A stretch of DNA of 64,000 nucleotides from Pseudeuparius sepicola (Eukaryota > Arthropoda > Insecta > Coleoptera > Anthribidae). The position numbers and the translations under genes are program-made. Position 1 is the first letter of the stretch. Every line of letters starts with the position of its first letter. The stretch spans positions 17,313,735-17,377,734 of the forward strand of contig OY987307.1 in assembly GCA_963920635.1 (NCBI GenBank), given 5' to 3'. This document shows positions 45,875 to 57,937 of the stretch, one piece after another. The notes below the pieces were generated by a model. The model was given only the letters and a program-made list of their open reading frames with translations. It was not told where the DNA came from and ran no database searches.

Positions 45875-45986
45875 GCTTATAGCACGGGCGTAGCCAAGGG
45901 GGGGGAGTTTCGGGGGTTCAACCCCCCCCCCCCCGAAATAAGCAAAATATTACCTAATATTATCTATCCTTGTTAAGGATAGAGAC

Positions 45987-46442
45987 GTGAATCATTATTA
46001 CTGTCGAAAAATGGAGGGGAAAAAAAGGAAGGGTGGTAAACCCAAAGGTATGGACTACTGGAAAAAATGGTGTAGTCAAGGTCAAGGGGTTTCTAATAAA
46101 GAAACAAATTTGGATTTAGCTATCAAAGCTTCAGCTACCTTGCATGCTGATAAGAAGACTGCCTACCCCGAAATCTAGTTTGGAATGCCTAGATATGTGC
46201 GATAAAAACCTTTATCCTAATATTTACACATACTACAAATCTTGGCTACCATTCCTGTATCCACTGCTACCCCAGAGAGGTCTTTCTCGAGCCTAAGGAG
46301 ACTGAAAAACTATTTACGAAACACTACAAGTGAAAACAGACTTAATGGTTTGGCTCTAATGAACATTCACTATGGAACAGAAATTCATGCAGATGAAGTA
46401 GTAGATATATTTAAAAGAAAAAGCCGAAGATTTCTTCTTTAA
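45987..46442 (+). pseudogene. hAT transposase remnants
   Basis: A basic N-terminal piece (KKRKGGKPKGMDYWKKW, 46011-46178) is followed by the hAT dimerisation region: LATIPVSTATPERSFSSLRR and KNYLRNTTSENRLNGLALMN, with a stop at 46440-46442. TPERSFSSLRRLKNYLRxTxxxxRLNGLALM is the canonical hAT C-terminal motif. The Leu codon TTG, not a real start, opens the second piece, and a frame slip separates it from upstream sequence (NLYPNIYT). The catalytic centre is deleted. Orientation agrees with the element. Confidence 0.85.
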
Positions 46443-46551
46443 TGGTTTTAGATTTAGCGCAGAGGAACGAAATTAATTTATCCATTTCATTTAAAGTTAA
46501 GAACTTTATAAATGTATGTCGTAGTTTTTCGGATGGATATACAGGGTGAAT

Positions 46552-47658
46552 CAGTTTTTTGTAGTAGGACTTTAACAGGTGATAGATCTTCAAAAAATAA
46601 CGGCACTTTTTCGTATAAACTATATCTTTTTAAGGCCTCAGAAAAAAGTTACAGGGTGTTAAAGTTGGAAAAAATATGCGGACTTTATTGAATATTTATC
46701 AAACTAGTTGAGATATTTAAGTCATATTTGGTAGACGCTATAACGGCAAGGGTTAGCATAAAACCTGTTAATATCGAACATCTTGCACAACCAGTGGCGG
46801 AGAAGTGGGTAATTGGTAAAATTATTTTTAGAAAAAAAATTAATCACCTTGTATTTTAACAAAAGGTATTGGATTTTTTATGTAGATTTTAATTGCAGAC
46901 AAAAATGTCCTCTTGGTATTTGTTCGCATGTGGTATACTTTAATGGCAAATTTCATTTTTTTGTATTATTTCGGGGTATTTCTGAAAAATTATCTAAAAA
47001 ATTTGCTCCATAAGTCACACTTAAAGTAGAAAAAACGTGTTTCTTACTTTAAATGAAGTAACTTTTTCCAATAAACTAACCCATTCAAGGTTTTACTTTT
47101 CAAGATACAGAGCGTAACCTTAATTGTATCTTCCTTAAATGTTTTAGACCCTGTAGCTTCAAAAGTATAGCCTTAAATAGGTAAGTTTATTGGAAAAAGT
47201 AACTTTATTTAATGTATCAAACACATTATTTCTACTTTAAGTGTTACTTATGGAGCAATTTTTTAGATAATTTTCAGAAATACCCCGAATTAATAAAAAA
47301 AAAATTAAATTTGCCGTTAAACTAGAACACATGCGAACAAATACCAAGAGGACATTTTTGTCTGCAATTAAAATCTACATAAAAAATGCAATACCTTTTG
47401 TTAAAATACAAGGTGATTCATTTTTTTTTCTAAAAATAATTTTACCAATTACCCACTTCTCCGCCACTGGTTGTGCAAGATGTTTGATATTAACAGGATT
47501 TATGCTAACCCTTGCCGTTAAAGCGTATACCAAATATGACTTAAATATCTCAAATAGTTTGGTAAATATCCACTAAAGTTCACATATTTCTTACAATTTT
47601 AACACCCTGTAACTTTTTTATACGGCCTTAAAATGATATAGTTTATAGAAGAAAGTGC
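46552..47658. mobile_element. Foldback family D, copy 2, right end truncated
   Basis: From CAGGGTGAATCAGTTTTTTG through TTAAGGCCT, AAGTTACAGGGTGTTAAAGT and the mirrored arm, it matches 39285-40450. It stops at GAAAGTGC, about 60 bp before the expected CACCCTG end, directly against the hAT terminus. Confidence 0.88.
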
Positions 47659-47689
47659 GGCTACGCCCGTGGCTTATAGGGATCGCAAA

Positions 47690-47900
47690 AAAATACAAAC
47701 AGGACGTTTTTTTAAGGGCTGCTTGGGGACTGCCTCCTGAGTGTCGAACCAAAAGATCACACTCGAACTCCTGGTACGAATTGCGCCATAGGGTGGTTTC
47801 CTAAACATTTTGTAGAGCAAAATGGCCTTAATAAACGTATTGTAAGGTTGTTTGGGCCTCTAGTTGTTATTTGGCCTCTTTTAGCAGTTATAGGAGTAGT
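47690..47900 (+). repeat. Dispersed repeat E, copy 1
   Basis: AACTCCTGGTACGAATTGCG, CATAGGGTGGTTTCCTAAAC and GTTTGGGCCTCTAGTTGTTA recur in inverse orientation at about 54455-54625. Nature unknown; no gene. Confidence 0.75.
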
Positions 47901-48221
47901 TTTCTCGGCCCTGAGATGGTTGAGCCAGGGAGGTGTGCAGGGGGATGGAATCAAACACTACCTACTTGCCAAAGTACCCTGTATATTATCCCCAAAACTA
48001 TGTACAAGTAATAACAAATTAAAAAGTAATTTATTTAAAAAGTAAATTATTTTCTCGTCTCGATTCGATCCAGCTGCTTCTAATGAGTACAGACCAGATT
48101 AATAATTCGGAAACACTTGGTATACTAATGTAGCAAAAATGGCCTTGTGCACTGTGCAAGAGGTAGGATACAAGTGTGACACGTACACGGCACCGGTGGC
48201 AGCTTGTAAACATTTCTTTAT

Positions 48222-48405
48222 AAAAAAATTACCTTAATAAAAGTTTTAGAGGATGAACTTTTTCCTATTTTTTTTTGTCTCTAAATAATACTTAATGATT
48301 TACGGGGCATTATATTTTTGATTTTTTTGTAGAATGTCCTGTAAATCATAAGAAAAAGTTGACCAGAAGTACATCCTCTAAAACTACCATTATTGAGGTC
48401 ATTTT
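48222..48405. mobile_element. 184-bp foldback MITE
   Basis: TTACCTTAATAAAAGTTTTA...GAGGATG at the left is mirrored at the right (CATCCTCTAAAACTACCATT). The inner arms pair as well (CTTAATGATTTAC / GTAAATCAT). Confidence 0.78.
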
Positions 48406-48472
48406 TTGTTAAAAAATATTTACAAGACCATCTCTGCAGCGTGAAGAATTTTTGTCATATAAGTAATGCGCT

Positions 48473-50349
48473 CCCAAGTAGCAAAGTAGCTGTATTAATT
48501 TTTTCTTACCGAACGGAAAAGTTTTATTAACGTTTTATAAGTGCTTAAAAATAGTTAATTTGCTGTGTTATCGTCTCGAGTATTACCATTTTGCTGTGTG
48601 CAACTAATTTGTTCTGTAATATAGTTCTTAGAACGTTCTTTCAGCTAAATTATAGAACGTTTATAAAATAGTTTTTAATTGTTCTATAAACGTTTATAAT
48701 ACTACGTATACCGTATACGACTGCTACACGTCTGTTTAGTGGTTACAACTAAATGGTTCGGTTAGTTTTGCGTATATAACTGTTTTATAAGAACATAATT
48801 AAGCACTCTATAAATCAGCTTTGTAAGAGTTTGGCAAATCACAGTTCAGTTCCTTAAAATATATTTTTACTTCCAAAGATGCTTTTAAAAAACTATTTTA
48901 TAGAAGTACTTACCAAGTATTTAAATTAACAGCATTGAAGCAAGCATACATACCAAAAAGCGCGCATTGCAATCATTACAGAACGGTTTAGGTGTGCTCT
49001 CAACACCTAACCTAAAAACTTAGGTACATTAAAGCGTCTGTATGATGTCGTTTTCAAGGGAAAATGGGTGCATTTCGTAGAAAATTAAAGAAGAATTATC
49101 ATTTAATTCAGCAACATATTTATTCGGATAATAAATACCTATAATAGCATTGCCAGTAATGCTAATGATAAAATCACTTCCACCAAAGAAGATTTAAAAT
49201 CAAATACCGACAACTCTTTCAGCTGTGTTGTATATGCTGCTGATGATTGTAATTTTCACCAAAAGTCTTCAACGTTCAATGAAACAGAGAAAATAGAGTT
49301 ATGTGAACATCTGAACTATCTTATACATCCTAAAATAAAATAAAAATATGTTGTCTATATAGCATAGATAAATTATAGGTACATACGTAGAAAATGAAAT
49401 TTTATCATGTAAAAGTGTTTTCATTGTGTGCAAGATTAAAAAAAAATACTTACAGGCTCAATGTTAAATTAAATGTTTAAAATACGTATAGTTGCCTGTT
49501 ATATATAAGCATCGCAAGACCAACTGAAAGATCATATAAGTGCTGTGTGTGTGACTAAACTGTTTTATAAGAATTTACGCCATGTTTGGTGTGCTTAGCT
49601 TACGTTGGATCAGCGTTTCCTTTTCATAAAATGTAAAAAATGCATTTTATAACAAAAAAATAATACTGTATTAGTTGACGATGTTTAGTTTGTATTTAAA
49701 ATTACATCCGAAGCAATAATAACAGATATTTTTAATTAAAAGAAAAACATTTATTTTAATTTTTAATAAAAAAATCATCGAAATCGATGTTTAGAAGAGG
49801 CCCTTAAAAATTTCACCATGTAAATAGTATACATTTCACAATAAATCTTAATTTGCACTAAAAATTATGTCACCCCACTATGCCATAAGTAAAATTAATT
49901 ATTCGTTGTACTTTGGCACAATACTCCGCCATTCTTATTGCGTCGTCCTTATTTCATCAACATTACAAAAAGCAGCTTAAGAGGTGCATGTATGGTATTG
50001 AATAGTCTAATAGTCTTTTTAACGTAGCAAAGCAAAGCAAAACCATTTTTTCAAAAACGCTTAAAGAGTCAAAGAACTTTCGTGATAATTTACACAGGTT
50101 GTTTGGTACAACATTTATTTCTGCTGTGTAAAGCCTCTGTAAACGTCTATAAAATGGTTATATAAATGTGTTTGTAGCTTTTATAGAACTGGTTATAGAG
50201 CGAAAACGTTGTATAAATTTGTGCCCATTTTAGCTCTATAAGGGCTCTAAGAACGCTGTAAAAACGTTTATCGGACTTCAGATGTTTTATAAGGTTATGC
50301 TCTATAAACGTTCTTACAGCTTTTATAAAACAGAAAATTGTTACTTGGG
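48473..50349. mobile_element. 1.9-kb element with CCCAAGTA ends and subterminal motif arrays
   Basis: The ends are CCCAAGTAGCAA and TTGTTACTTGGG. Both subterminal regions (about 48520-48800 and 50120-50340) are packed with variants of TCTATAAACGTTNTATAA in both orientations; the middle is not. Such arrays are expected of transposase-binding sites. No transposase is readable and no target duplication is clear, so I leave the superfamily open. Confidence 0.65.
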
Positions 50350-50405
50350 CTGTAATTCGTTACGTACCTGTATTAGAGATACAAAAATATGAGGAAAAAA
50401 AATGA

Positions 50406-51265
50406 CGAAAACCCTTTAGCGATTTTTTTATTTAAAATCTGACTCAACAGCGTTAATCAGAACAACCTAAAACCCCCGTATACCAAATTTGAACAAAAAA
50501 TATACAGGGAGTTCCATTCTGCAGGCTGTGAAATTTGAGCAAAATAGGAATTTTAAACTCATGTGGCGAGTCAAGTGTGCCATGGAATTACTTCGAAACA
50601 GTTGGATGATGAACAGGACCACTCACAGTGTCGATGCGCAAAGATCCAATAAAAAATATACAAGGTGTTCTTCTCTGTAGCAACTCGAAATGCTGAATTT
50701 TTTAAACTTTATACAAACAAACGAACTAAGTCTAAAAATACAGAAGCCTACCAGTCAGTAAGTCCATATGAGTTAAGGTGGCTGGTGTGCCACAACAGGA
50801 AACGCACAGAAAATGTATCATCTTAGACAGTGATTTTATCGATAAAGGTCCAACAATTTGAATTGTTTTTATTTGTTGCTTGGATGATGCAAAGAAATAA
50901 ATTGCTTTTGTATTTATTAATATTTATTCAATGATTCCAGAGCACTCCTGACCAATATAAAGTTTAATAAAAATTCAGCATTTTGACATCGCCCAGAGAA
51001 AAAACCCTGTACATTTTTGTATTGAATCTTTGCACACCAACACTTTGAGTAGTCCTGTTGATCATTCATCTGTTTTGACGGGATTCCATGGCACACTTGA
51101 CTCTCCAGATGCCTTTAAAATTCCTATTTTGCTCAATTTTGACACCCTGCAGAATAGAACTCCCTGTATATTTTTTGTTCAAATTCAGTATACGGGGGTT
51201 TTAGGTTGTTTTGATTAACGCTGTGGTGTCAGATTTTAAATAAAAAAATCGCTAAAGGGTTTTCG
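50406..51265. mobile_element. Foldback family B, complete palindrome, 860 bp
   Basis: CGAAAACCCTTTAGCGATTT at the left is mirrored by the complement ending at 51265. The arms share TTTAAAATCTGAC, ATATACAGGGAGTTCCATTC and the CCATGGCACACTTGACTC region. The centre (about 50790-50960) matches 19550-19690 inverted. Confidence 0.9.
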
Positions 51266-51580
51266 TAATTTTTTACTAGAAAAAAAAATTTTAGTAGGCC
51301 TTGAAAATTGACATTAAGACCCGAAATTTTGCACCAACGTAGTGTTTTTTGTGGCCTATTTTTAGAAAAAAACGCGGCTAAAATCGGATAGAGAATACAA
51401 ATTTTACGGGGGTGTTCGCACTTAAGATGAAACACCCTGTATATCGAGCGTTAATTTCAATTTAAATTTAATTAAAAAATTAAAACGTGTGTCTTTGATA
51501 GGTTTCTATATGTTTTGCAGTCTAGCCTTTTGACAACTGTCGCCAAGGTGAAAGTCACTTGCCTATTCCGTTGTTCAAAA
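51266..51580. other. Stretch with a foldback-element end
   Basis: A CTTAAGATGAAACACCCTG terminus abuts TA near 51440. No gene. Confidence 0.5.
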
Positions 51581-52086
51581 CCAAGGTTAGTTTATAGGAA
51601 GGTTAGGACATTCCCCCACTCTTATTAAACAAAATCAAAGGCAGTCCCTTTGCACCGGCACCATCGCGCGACGGTGCTGCTCTCACCAGCTGGCCTTCAG
51701 CTTGATGTCAATAGCTTATCAAAAGGGGCAACAAAGGTATTGAAAACCGAAAACAAAGTAAAAACACAAACATAAAACAAAAATGCGATACACGAAAATA
51801 CTCCACAAAGTTCCGATATTTTATTGCACAAACATTAAAATCAAGAAATAACCGAAAACAGTCAAAACAAAATAAATATGTATACACCTTAAACAAAGTA
51901 CATGCCAAACAAGTCTGTGTGCGCCTATGGCTGGAAGCATTATCTATTTAGGGAGTTACTAAATCGCCAATTCACGTGTAAATGCTACCAACTTAAATTG
52001 CTGCCTTTCCCCCTTTTGCCCCTCTCACCCCCCCCCTTCCCTTCCAAGTCGTCGAATGTAATAACCTTCCTATAAACTAACCTTGG
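51581..52086. mobile_element. TIR element with 25-bp ends, 506 bp
   Basis: CCAAGGTTAGTTTATAGGAA and five further bases are perfectly repeated at the right end. The flanks TTCAAAA and TTCGAAA suggest a 7-bp duplication with one change. The interior has GC-rich patches (CACCGGCACCATCGCGCGAC) and no gene. Confidence 0.8.
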
Positions 52087-53639
52087 TTCGAAACGGAATT
52101 TATTCAGTATAATATTCGGCAACGAAAAACGTTTGTGGTTTTATTTAAAACACGGACAGAAAGTTGACGGACAATGGACGTATTATATTACTATTAGGTA
52201 AATATGTTTTAATTTTAAATGTGGCTAATTATGCATTTATTATTGTTTATGCCTGTATGATGTAGTGTATTATATTCAAAAACATAGCAGTATAATTTCT
52301 TCGCAGTGTCGAAATGTCGACATTTCAGAGAGTAAAAATATGTTAATGAGAAGAAATTGTTTGAAATTGTGCAAAAGTGTTAAAATTACTGCCTGTCTAT
52401 CCACTGGTATAAGGTATAAGCCTTACTCATTATGTATTTTATTATGTATGTTGTTTTTTCGAAATTTTATCAAAATATATATTTATGTGAAAGAAGTCTC
52501 TTTCTTAAACTTTTTTCTTGTAATTTTTGAAAAACATTTTTTTTTAAATATTACAAATAAACTTGCTTTTTTTAGAATATTTCGAAGGTAAAATTTCTTT
52601 GCCATCCCACCATTTCGAGTACCTACGCCTAGCTAAATATCTAGTATTATACTTAGCAAGAGAGGAAAGAGTAGGTGCCTGGTGCCCTCCGTGCTCAGAA
52701 AAGACATACAATAGTTAAACAGAGATGGAAGAAGGCATCCGATATCAAATCTCATGAAATATTACTAACATCATTATTGGCAAAATTTATTAGGGTACCT
52801 AACTGCAAACCTTATGGAACCAGATTTAACACTGAGAGGGTTGTATATGTAGGTTATACAGGGTGTATCTTTGATAGGTACAGAAATTTTAACCACGTAA
52901 TCGGGGACGTTCATAAAACCGAAAAATGAAAAAAAAAATTTTTTTAATCGATGTTTAGAAAATGGGGCAAATCAATCTTTATCCGTGCTCAATGCACGCC
53001 GCTGGATCGTCACTAGAAGCGCTTAGAGGGGAGGTCTAACCTCTCCCTAGGAGATGGAGGGGAATAACGTTAGATTAGGAAGGGGAATACCGCGACGTTG
53101 CCGCATGTCAGAGTGGAATAAATCTGCTTGCAGAATTAGGTACCTAGGTACCTTTGAAAATTACTGCTGGTAGCTATCCACGTTTTTTTATGATGTCGGT
53201 TGCTGTGACGAACTGTTTATTGCTTCCTTCACAGGCGCACACAATAATTTAACAAACACGTCAGTTTTTATCACTTTACTGTTATTTTAAGTCCCTAGGC
53301 AGCAGAAATGTATCCGAGCGCCGCTCGGAGAAGTCATTGCTAGAAAACTCATTGCTGATTTCACACTCATAATTTTTTGACAAGTCTTTTGTGGAGTAGG
53401 TATCTACCTACCTACCTATTTTACAACTGATTTTCAGGCCGCAATTTTTTTATACTAATAATTAGCCATCTCTTGGGACACCTTGGGATAATAAATTTCT
53501 GATCGGAAATCAACTGAATAAAGTATTTGTTTTAAAATACAAATTATCTGTAAAAATTGCAAATTTCCACAACCACCCATAGGGTAGAGCGTAGAGCAGC
53601 GGCGCGTTACTTTTTTTTAGCGAGTGTTCGCCTGTAGCC
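52087..53639. other. Gene-free stretch
   Basis: Open frames of 84-108 codons (52265-52929) have low-complexity or unfamiliar products. No repeat structure is visible. Confidence 0.4.
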
Positions 53640-54190
53640 CTATCATCTCGAAAAAAGTGGGGGAAGACTGTAATTTGACGTGAATTTAACGCGCGGCTTC
53701 GATTTGTTCATAGTTTTTAATATTTTTCAACCCTTGCCCGATAGTGCGCCACCTTTAAACCCCCTCAGGGTTGTGGTCCTATGTATTATCTACTTTTAAA
53801 AAATTATTCGTTTCCGAAAAAAGTGGGGGAAGACTGTCATTTGATGTGAATTTAACGCGCGGCCCCGATTTGTTCATCGTTTTTAATATTTTTCTACCCT
53901 TGCCTGATGGTGCGCCACTTTTAAACCCCCTCAGGGTTGTTGTCCTGTCTATTGTCTACTTTTAATAGTATATTACACACCGAGGTGTCTCGAGATAAAG
54001 TAAACTTTCCACCCGGGCGGGAGGGCGGGAAGTAAAAGTCAAAAAATTGACACTTTCAAACTTCTAAAAAGTCAGAAATGTCGATATTACATACATGGTT
54101 GTAAATAAAAAATTATTCGGTTCCGAAAATAGTTGGGGAAGACTGTCAAATTGGCGTGCTTATCATTTCCGCATTTTTTAACCCTTTGCC
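53640..54190. repeat. Tandem repeat, 166-bp unit, 2.5 copies with an interruption
   Basis: AAAAAAGTGGGGGAAGACTG at 53651 recurs at 53817. Both units share AATTTAACGCGCGGC and TTTAAACCCCCTCAGGGTTG. A partial third unit (GTTGGGGAAGACTGTCAAAT, 54131) follows a 140-bp interruption that opens with TAATAGTATATTACA (53963). Confidence 0.88.
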
Positions 54191-54454
54191 GTTTCGGAAC
54201 TCTCTCAAGTTAATTCCTTACCATTCCTCTTACTTTTCGTAAAAACTTGGTGGCGAAATGTCGCGTAATGTCCCCAAAAACCGAAAAACAGCGACTCCTC
54301 CTGGTGAATTTAAGCTTCTGCGTGCCCTTGACTACTGCCCGACATTCCTTCGCCGAGATTCGCCAGGCGCGGGCATATGACGTTGGCGTCGGGCGCTGGC
54401 GTCCGACGCCAACTTCACACAAAAACGAAAAGTTGTTCATACTTTGATCCCCAA

Positions 54455-54625
54455 ATAAAATAACCACTAGAGGCCCAAACAATTTTTCAATACTTTGATC
54501 CCCTACAACTTTTATTAGAGTCGTTTGCTTTAAAAAAAAGTTTAGGAAACCACCCTATAGCGCAATTCGTACCAGGAGTTCGATTGTGATCTTTTGGTTG
54601 GACACTCAGGAGGCAGTCCCCAAGC
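54455..54625 (-). repeat. Dispersed repeat E, copy 2
   Basis: The inverse of 47690-47900: TAGAGGCCCAAACAA, AGGAAACCACCCTATAGCGC, CGTACCAGGAGTTCG. Confidence 0.75.
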
Positions 54626-54790
54626 AAACCTGAAAAAATCAATCTGTTTGGATTTTTTTGCAAAACGAACATCTGTAATAAAGATGTTCGTATTGGACTA
54701 TGTGATCCTATCACTACCATTTTTGGGAAATTTCTATTTCCTAAGGCCTACAAATTGTATTAACACAATCACACAAGTAATAGTATATTA

Positions 54791-55397
54791 CATTCGACTT
54801 TTTGAGAGTGCCTTGTTTAACACTAGTGAGCGTTTTGCAAATATTAAATTTCCAACAGATTAAGAGTCACCTATTTATTGTATCTGTTCACGCCATATCA
54901 TCCGCATATCCTATATCGTAATAAATACAGAAATAACGAAAAAAATTGTCGCTACGGTTTTGTTACTACATGCGTCACGAAGTTTTAAAAATAAGTCGGC
55001 ATGCCAAATAATATGAACTGTCAAACTGTAAACGCTTCGTTTTATGTCCATGAGCCCATCGATCTTGATGAAAATAGTAGACGCTACCTTGGAGAATTGC
55101 AACGAAGATGTTAGTTATGGAATATTTATGCCCAGGAAATTGTTTAACCGATAGAGCATTCTTGTAAAAATAATTTTTAGCGATGAAGAATAAACAATCG
55201 ACTTGTATTTAAAACTTAGTGTTGCATGGTAATAATAAAATTGCCGGGCCAATTTTTCGATATTTCCGTATTTATTATGAACACTATATATAACAAATGC
55301 GGATAATATTGTGTGAATTGTTAGACTAGGCGACTCTTAATCCATTGTCAATCTAATATTTGTAAGACACTCGGTAGGGGCACTCTCAAAAAGTATA
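54791..55397. mobile_element. Foldback MITE with ACTTTTTGAGAGTGCC ends
   Basis: ACTTTTTGAGAGTGCC at the left is mirrored at the right. The arms of about 75 bp share CAAATATTA and GATTAAGAGTC. No protein is encoded. Confidence 0.78.
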
Positions 55398-57839
55398 TCT
55401 TGTTTTTTGCACTTGAGTTGTAAACAGTCGGTGACTGTAGTTCTATAGTCACTGGTATAACTCAATCTTATTGAATTTGTGGGTTTCAGATGTGCCTATT
55501 TGTTTTTTCTTTTTAGTAAAAAATGCCCAATATGTTTAAAATGGCGCGAGCGTACCTAACGATTTTCCTGAACATTCGATTACTCCCCCCCCCCCAAATG
55601 CCGAAGGCAAAATTACCAACTTCTGAAATTATATGTAAGTAAAGTATAATAATATGATAATATCTGAGTAATCTTGAATGAATGTCGTCGCTGCCACCAG
55701 CCACCTTAACTCATGGACTTACCTAGTGACTCTCAGGCTTCTTTATTTTTAGTGTCTGGGGCGGTTTTGATATACTCGTCATTTTTGGGGTCTTATTTGT
55801 TATCATAGTAGGCTATGGAAACGGCGAATCTTAAAATAATGCATACCAGTATGTAGAGCTTCCGGAGAAGGTAGGTACTAATATTTCTAAAAAAAAAGTT
55901 TTCGAAAATGAGCCGACCCGTTATATAAAATAACAAATTGTTGCCACTTAAAGTGAAACACACTGTATATTGCTATAATTGAGTAAGTTTTTTAGGATGC
56001 TAAGAGAGCATCCACTAATTCGCGGCATTTTCCAAAAATTCGTATAGAGTCTGCTTAAGGCAATCTGATTTGCTGACACATTTCATTAAATAAACTTTTT
56101 CAGAAAATCTAGAAACAAAAACAAGCCGAAGAATTTTCCGCAATTTTCGGGTTTTTCAAAAATATCTCAGAAAGTAAGCCATGTATATCGAACAGGTTTT
56201 ACACAAAGCTAGCCCATCAAAAAGAAATTTTGTTTTTCTCCGAAAAATGCTAATTTGTTAAGACACACCCTATGTATTATCGATAACCTACTTGAATATT
56301 TTTGAAACAGTTGAAATAAAATTGATGAAAATATATTTTGAATTTTCTCGTCTTCTTTTAATTAAGTATAAGCGAAAAGGTAATTTTACGTACAGATTTA
56401 AAGTAGAAGAACAATTAGCAATTATTTTCACATCGCTTTAGTTTTTTATATGCCTATTGTTCGATATATTGAGTAAGTAATAATGCTAGAACGCTATTTT
56501 TATTTGAAATAATGGACAAAGCCCTAAAACGGCGGTTCGGCAGTAAACTCGAATTGATTCTCCGGCACTTCAAAGCCCATAAAAGTCTTATAAGACTTCA
56601 TTGAATGATAAGTATAAGTGCATGGGAGCATAACAGTATCGTACATCAACGTATTCGAGCCTTAAAATTCCTTCCATACAATCAATTTCTTCATGACGCT
56701 CCACCCTACCATAATCGCCCATCCCAGACGCCAAGTATTTACGCTACTAGTCTACAGAAACTTGCGCCAGACCTACGGAAACGAAATGTAAACATATCAC
56801 CGCTCAAAACATAAATTCGGGTGATTTATATCCCGTTTTGGGCAGGGCAAACAACTGCGCTTTATTATCCAGAGGCCGGTTCGTAGAGTGAGGTAACTTA
56901 GGAAACTGCATAACGCACAGTTAGTACTTGCAGACTCTCTAATTATGAAGTTTACGTAGGTAACGTTTGCAGTTTTCACATGTAGTATAAAGAGAAAATG
57001 ATATTCGGACGAAATTGAACACATTAAACACAATCTTATTTGCCCATTTGGGGTCCAGTATACAATCAACCTTTCTATAAGTACCTACACTCGAAGGGCG
57101 CAGAGTATAGGCATCTTAGTTTTGCTGTTATCATATTTTTTTCTAATATTCTTGCTTTTGTATTCTTATATTGTTACATTAGAAAATGCTCATTCCATTT
57201 AAAATATTTTTATTCTGCGTTTTTTCTAAATGTACAAAAATCAACAATTTTACTTTTGGAAATACGTAATTTGTAAATAAAATACCTAATAAAAAAACCT
57301 TTTTCAAAATAAGCTTTATTTTAAGCCATGTACTAAACGAATAAAATATAAGCTTAGGTTTTCAAAATTTATTATAAAAAATCTTGTCACCAGAAATGTT
57401 CATAAAATTAGGTACCAAACCAACTAATTGAAATTAGAATAACATCATGACCGTATTCTGCTTGACAAACCCTTTAGTCGCGAGAAATCTTCATAAAAGT
57501 TGTAACGGAAATTTTGTCATTTCCATTACAACTTAATAGCAAGCAACATTCTGGTCAATCATTTCAATTATCTCGAGATCGGGTGGACCAATCTTGGAAT
57601 TTCTTTTTTTCGTAATGTAGGTCAATTAACTCACTACATTTTTATTCGTATGTTTATCATTAGTGTGCAAGTTGTACCTGACAATTGTATTTCCGTTGAG
57701 CTCCAGTAAAATACCAAGAAATAGTCATCCGAGCTCGAATTAATTTGTTATGATTGGTGCAGCAGATAACTAAAGGCACAGTAAGTACCTAGTCTAATGT
57801 ACTTTCGTGCAACATAGAGTAAACTGTTTTTCGTTCGCA
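55398..57839. other. Gene-free stretch
   Basis: Short open frames on both strands have no recognisable product. A C-run (near 55588) recalls those next to hAT ends but no terminus is visible. A hairpin GTTGTAACGGAAAT / ATTTCCATTACAAC lies at about 57499-57537. Confidence 0.4.
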
Positions 57840-57937
57840 CATTATACACTTCGTCCGTTTTGTTGCTGTTTTTTTGTGGGAGACATCGAGACGGGGCGAC
57901 GACAGTTTGCACGGAGACTCCAATTGACTAAAATATT

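Larger units (their letters stand above)
45883..47671 (+). mobile_element. hAT element, TIR CACGGGCGTAGCC, 8-bp TSD
   Basis: The ends CACGGGCGTAGCC and complement are flanked by an exact 8-bp duplication GCTTATAG (45875-45882 and 47672-47679). G/C homopolymers follow the left end. It holds a transposase remnant (46200-46442) and a nested family D foldback (46552-47658) that lies directly against the right terminus. Confidence 0.93.
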
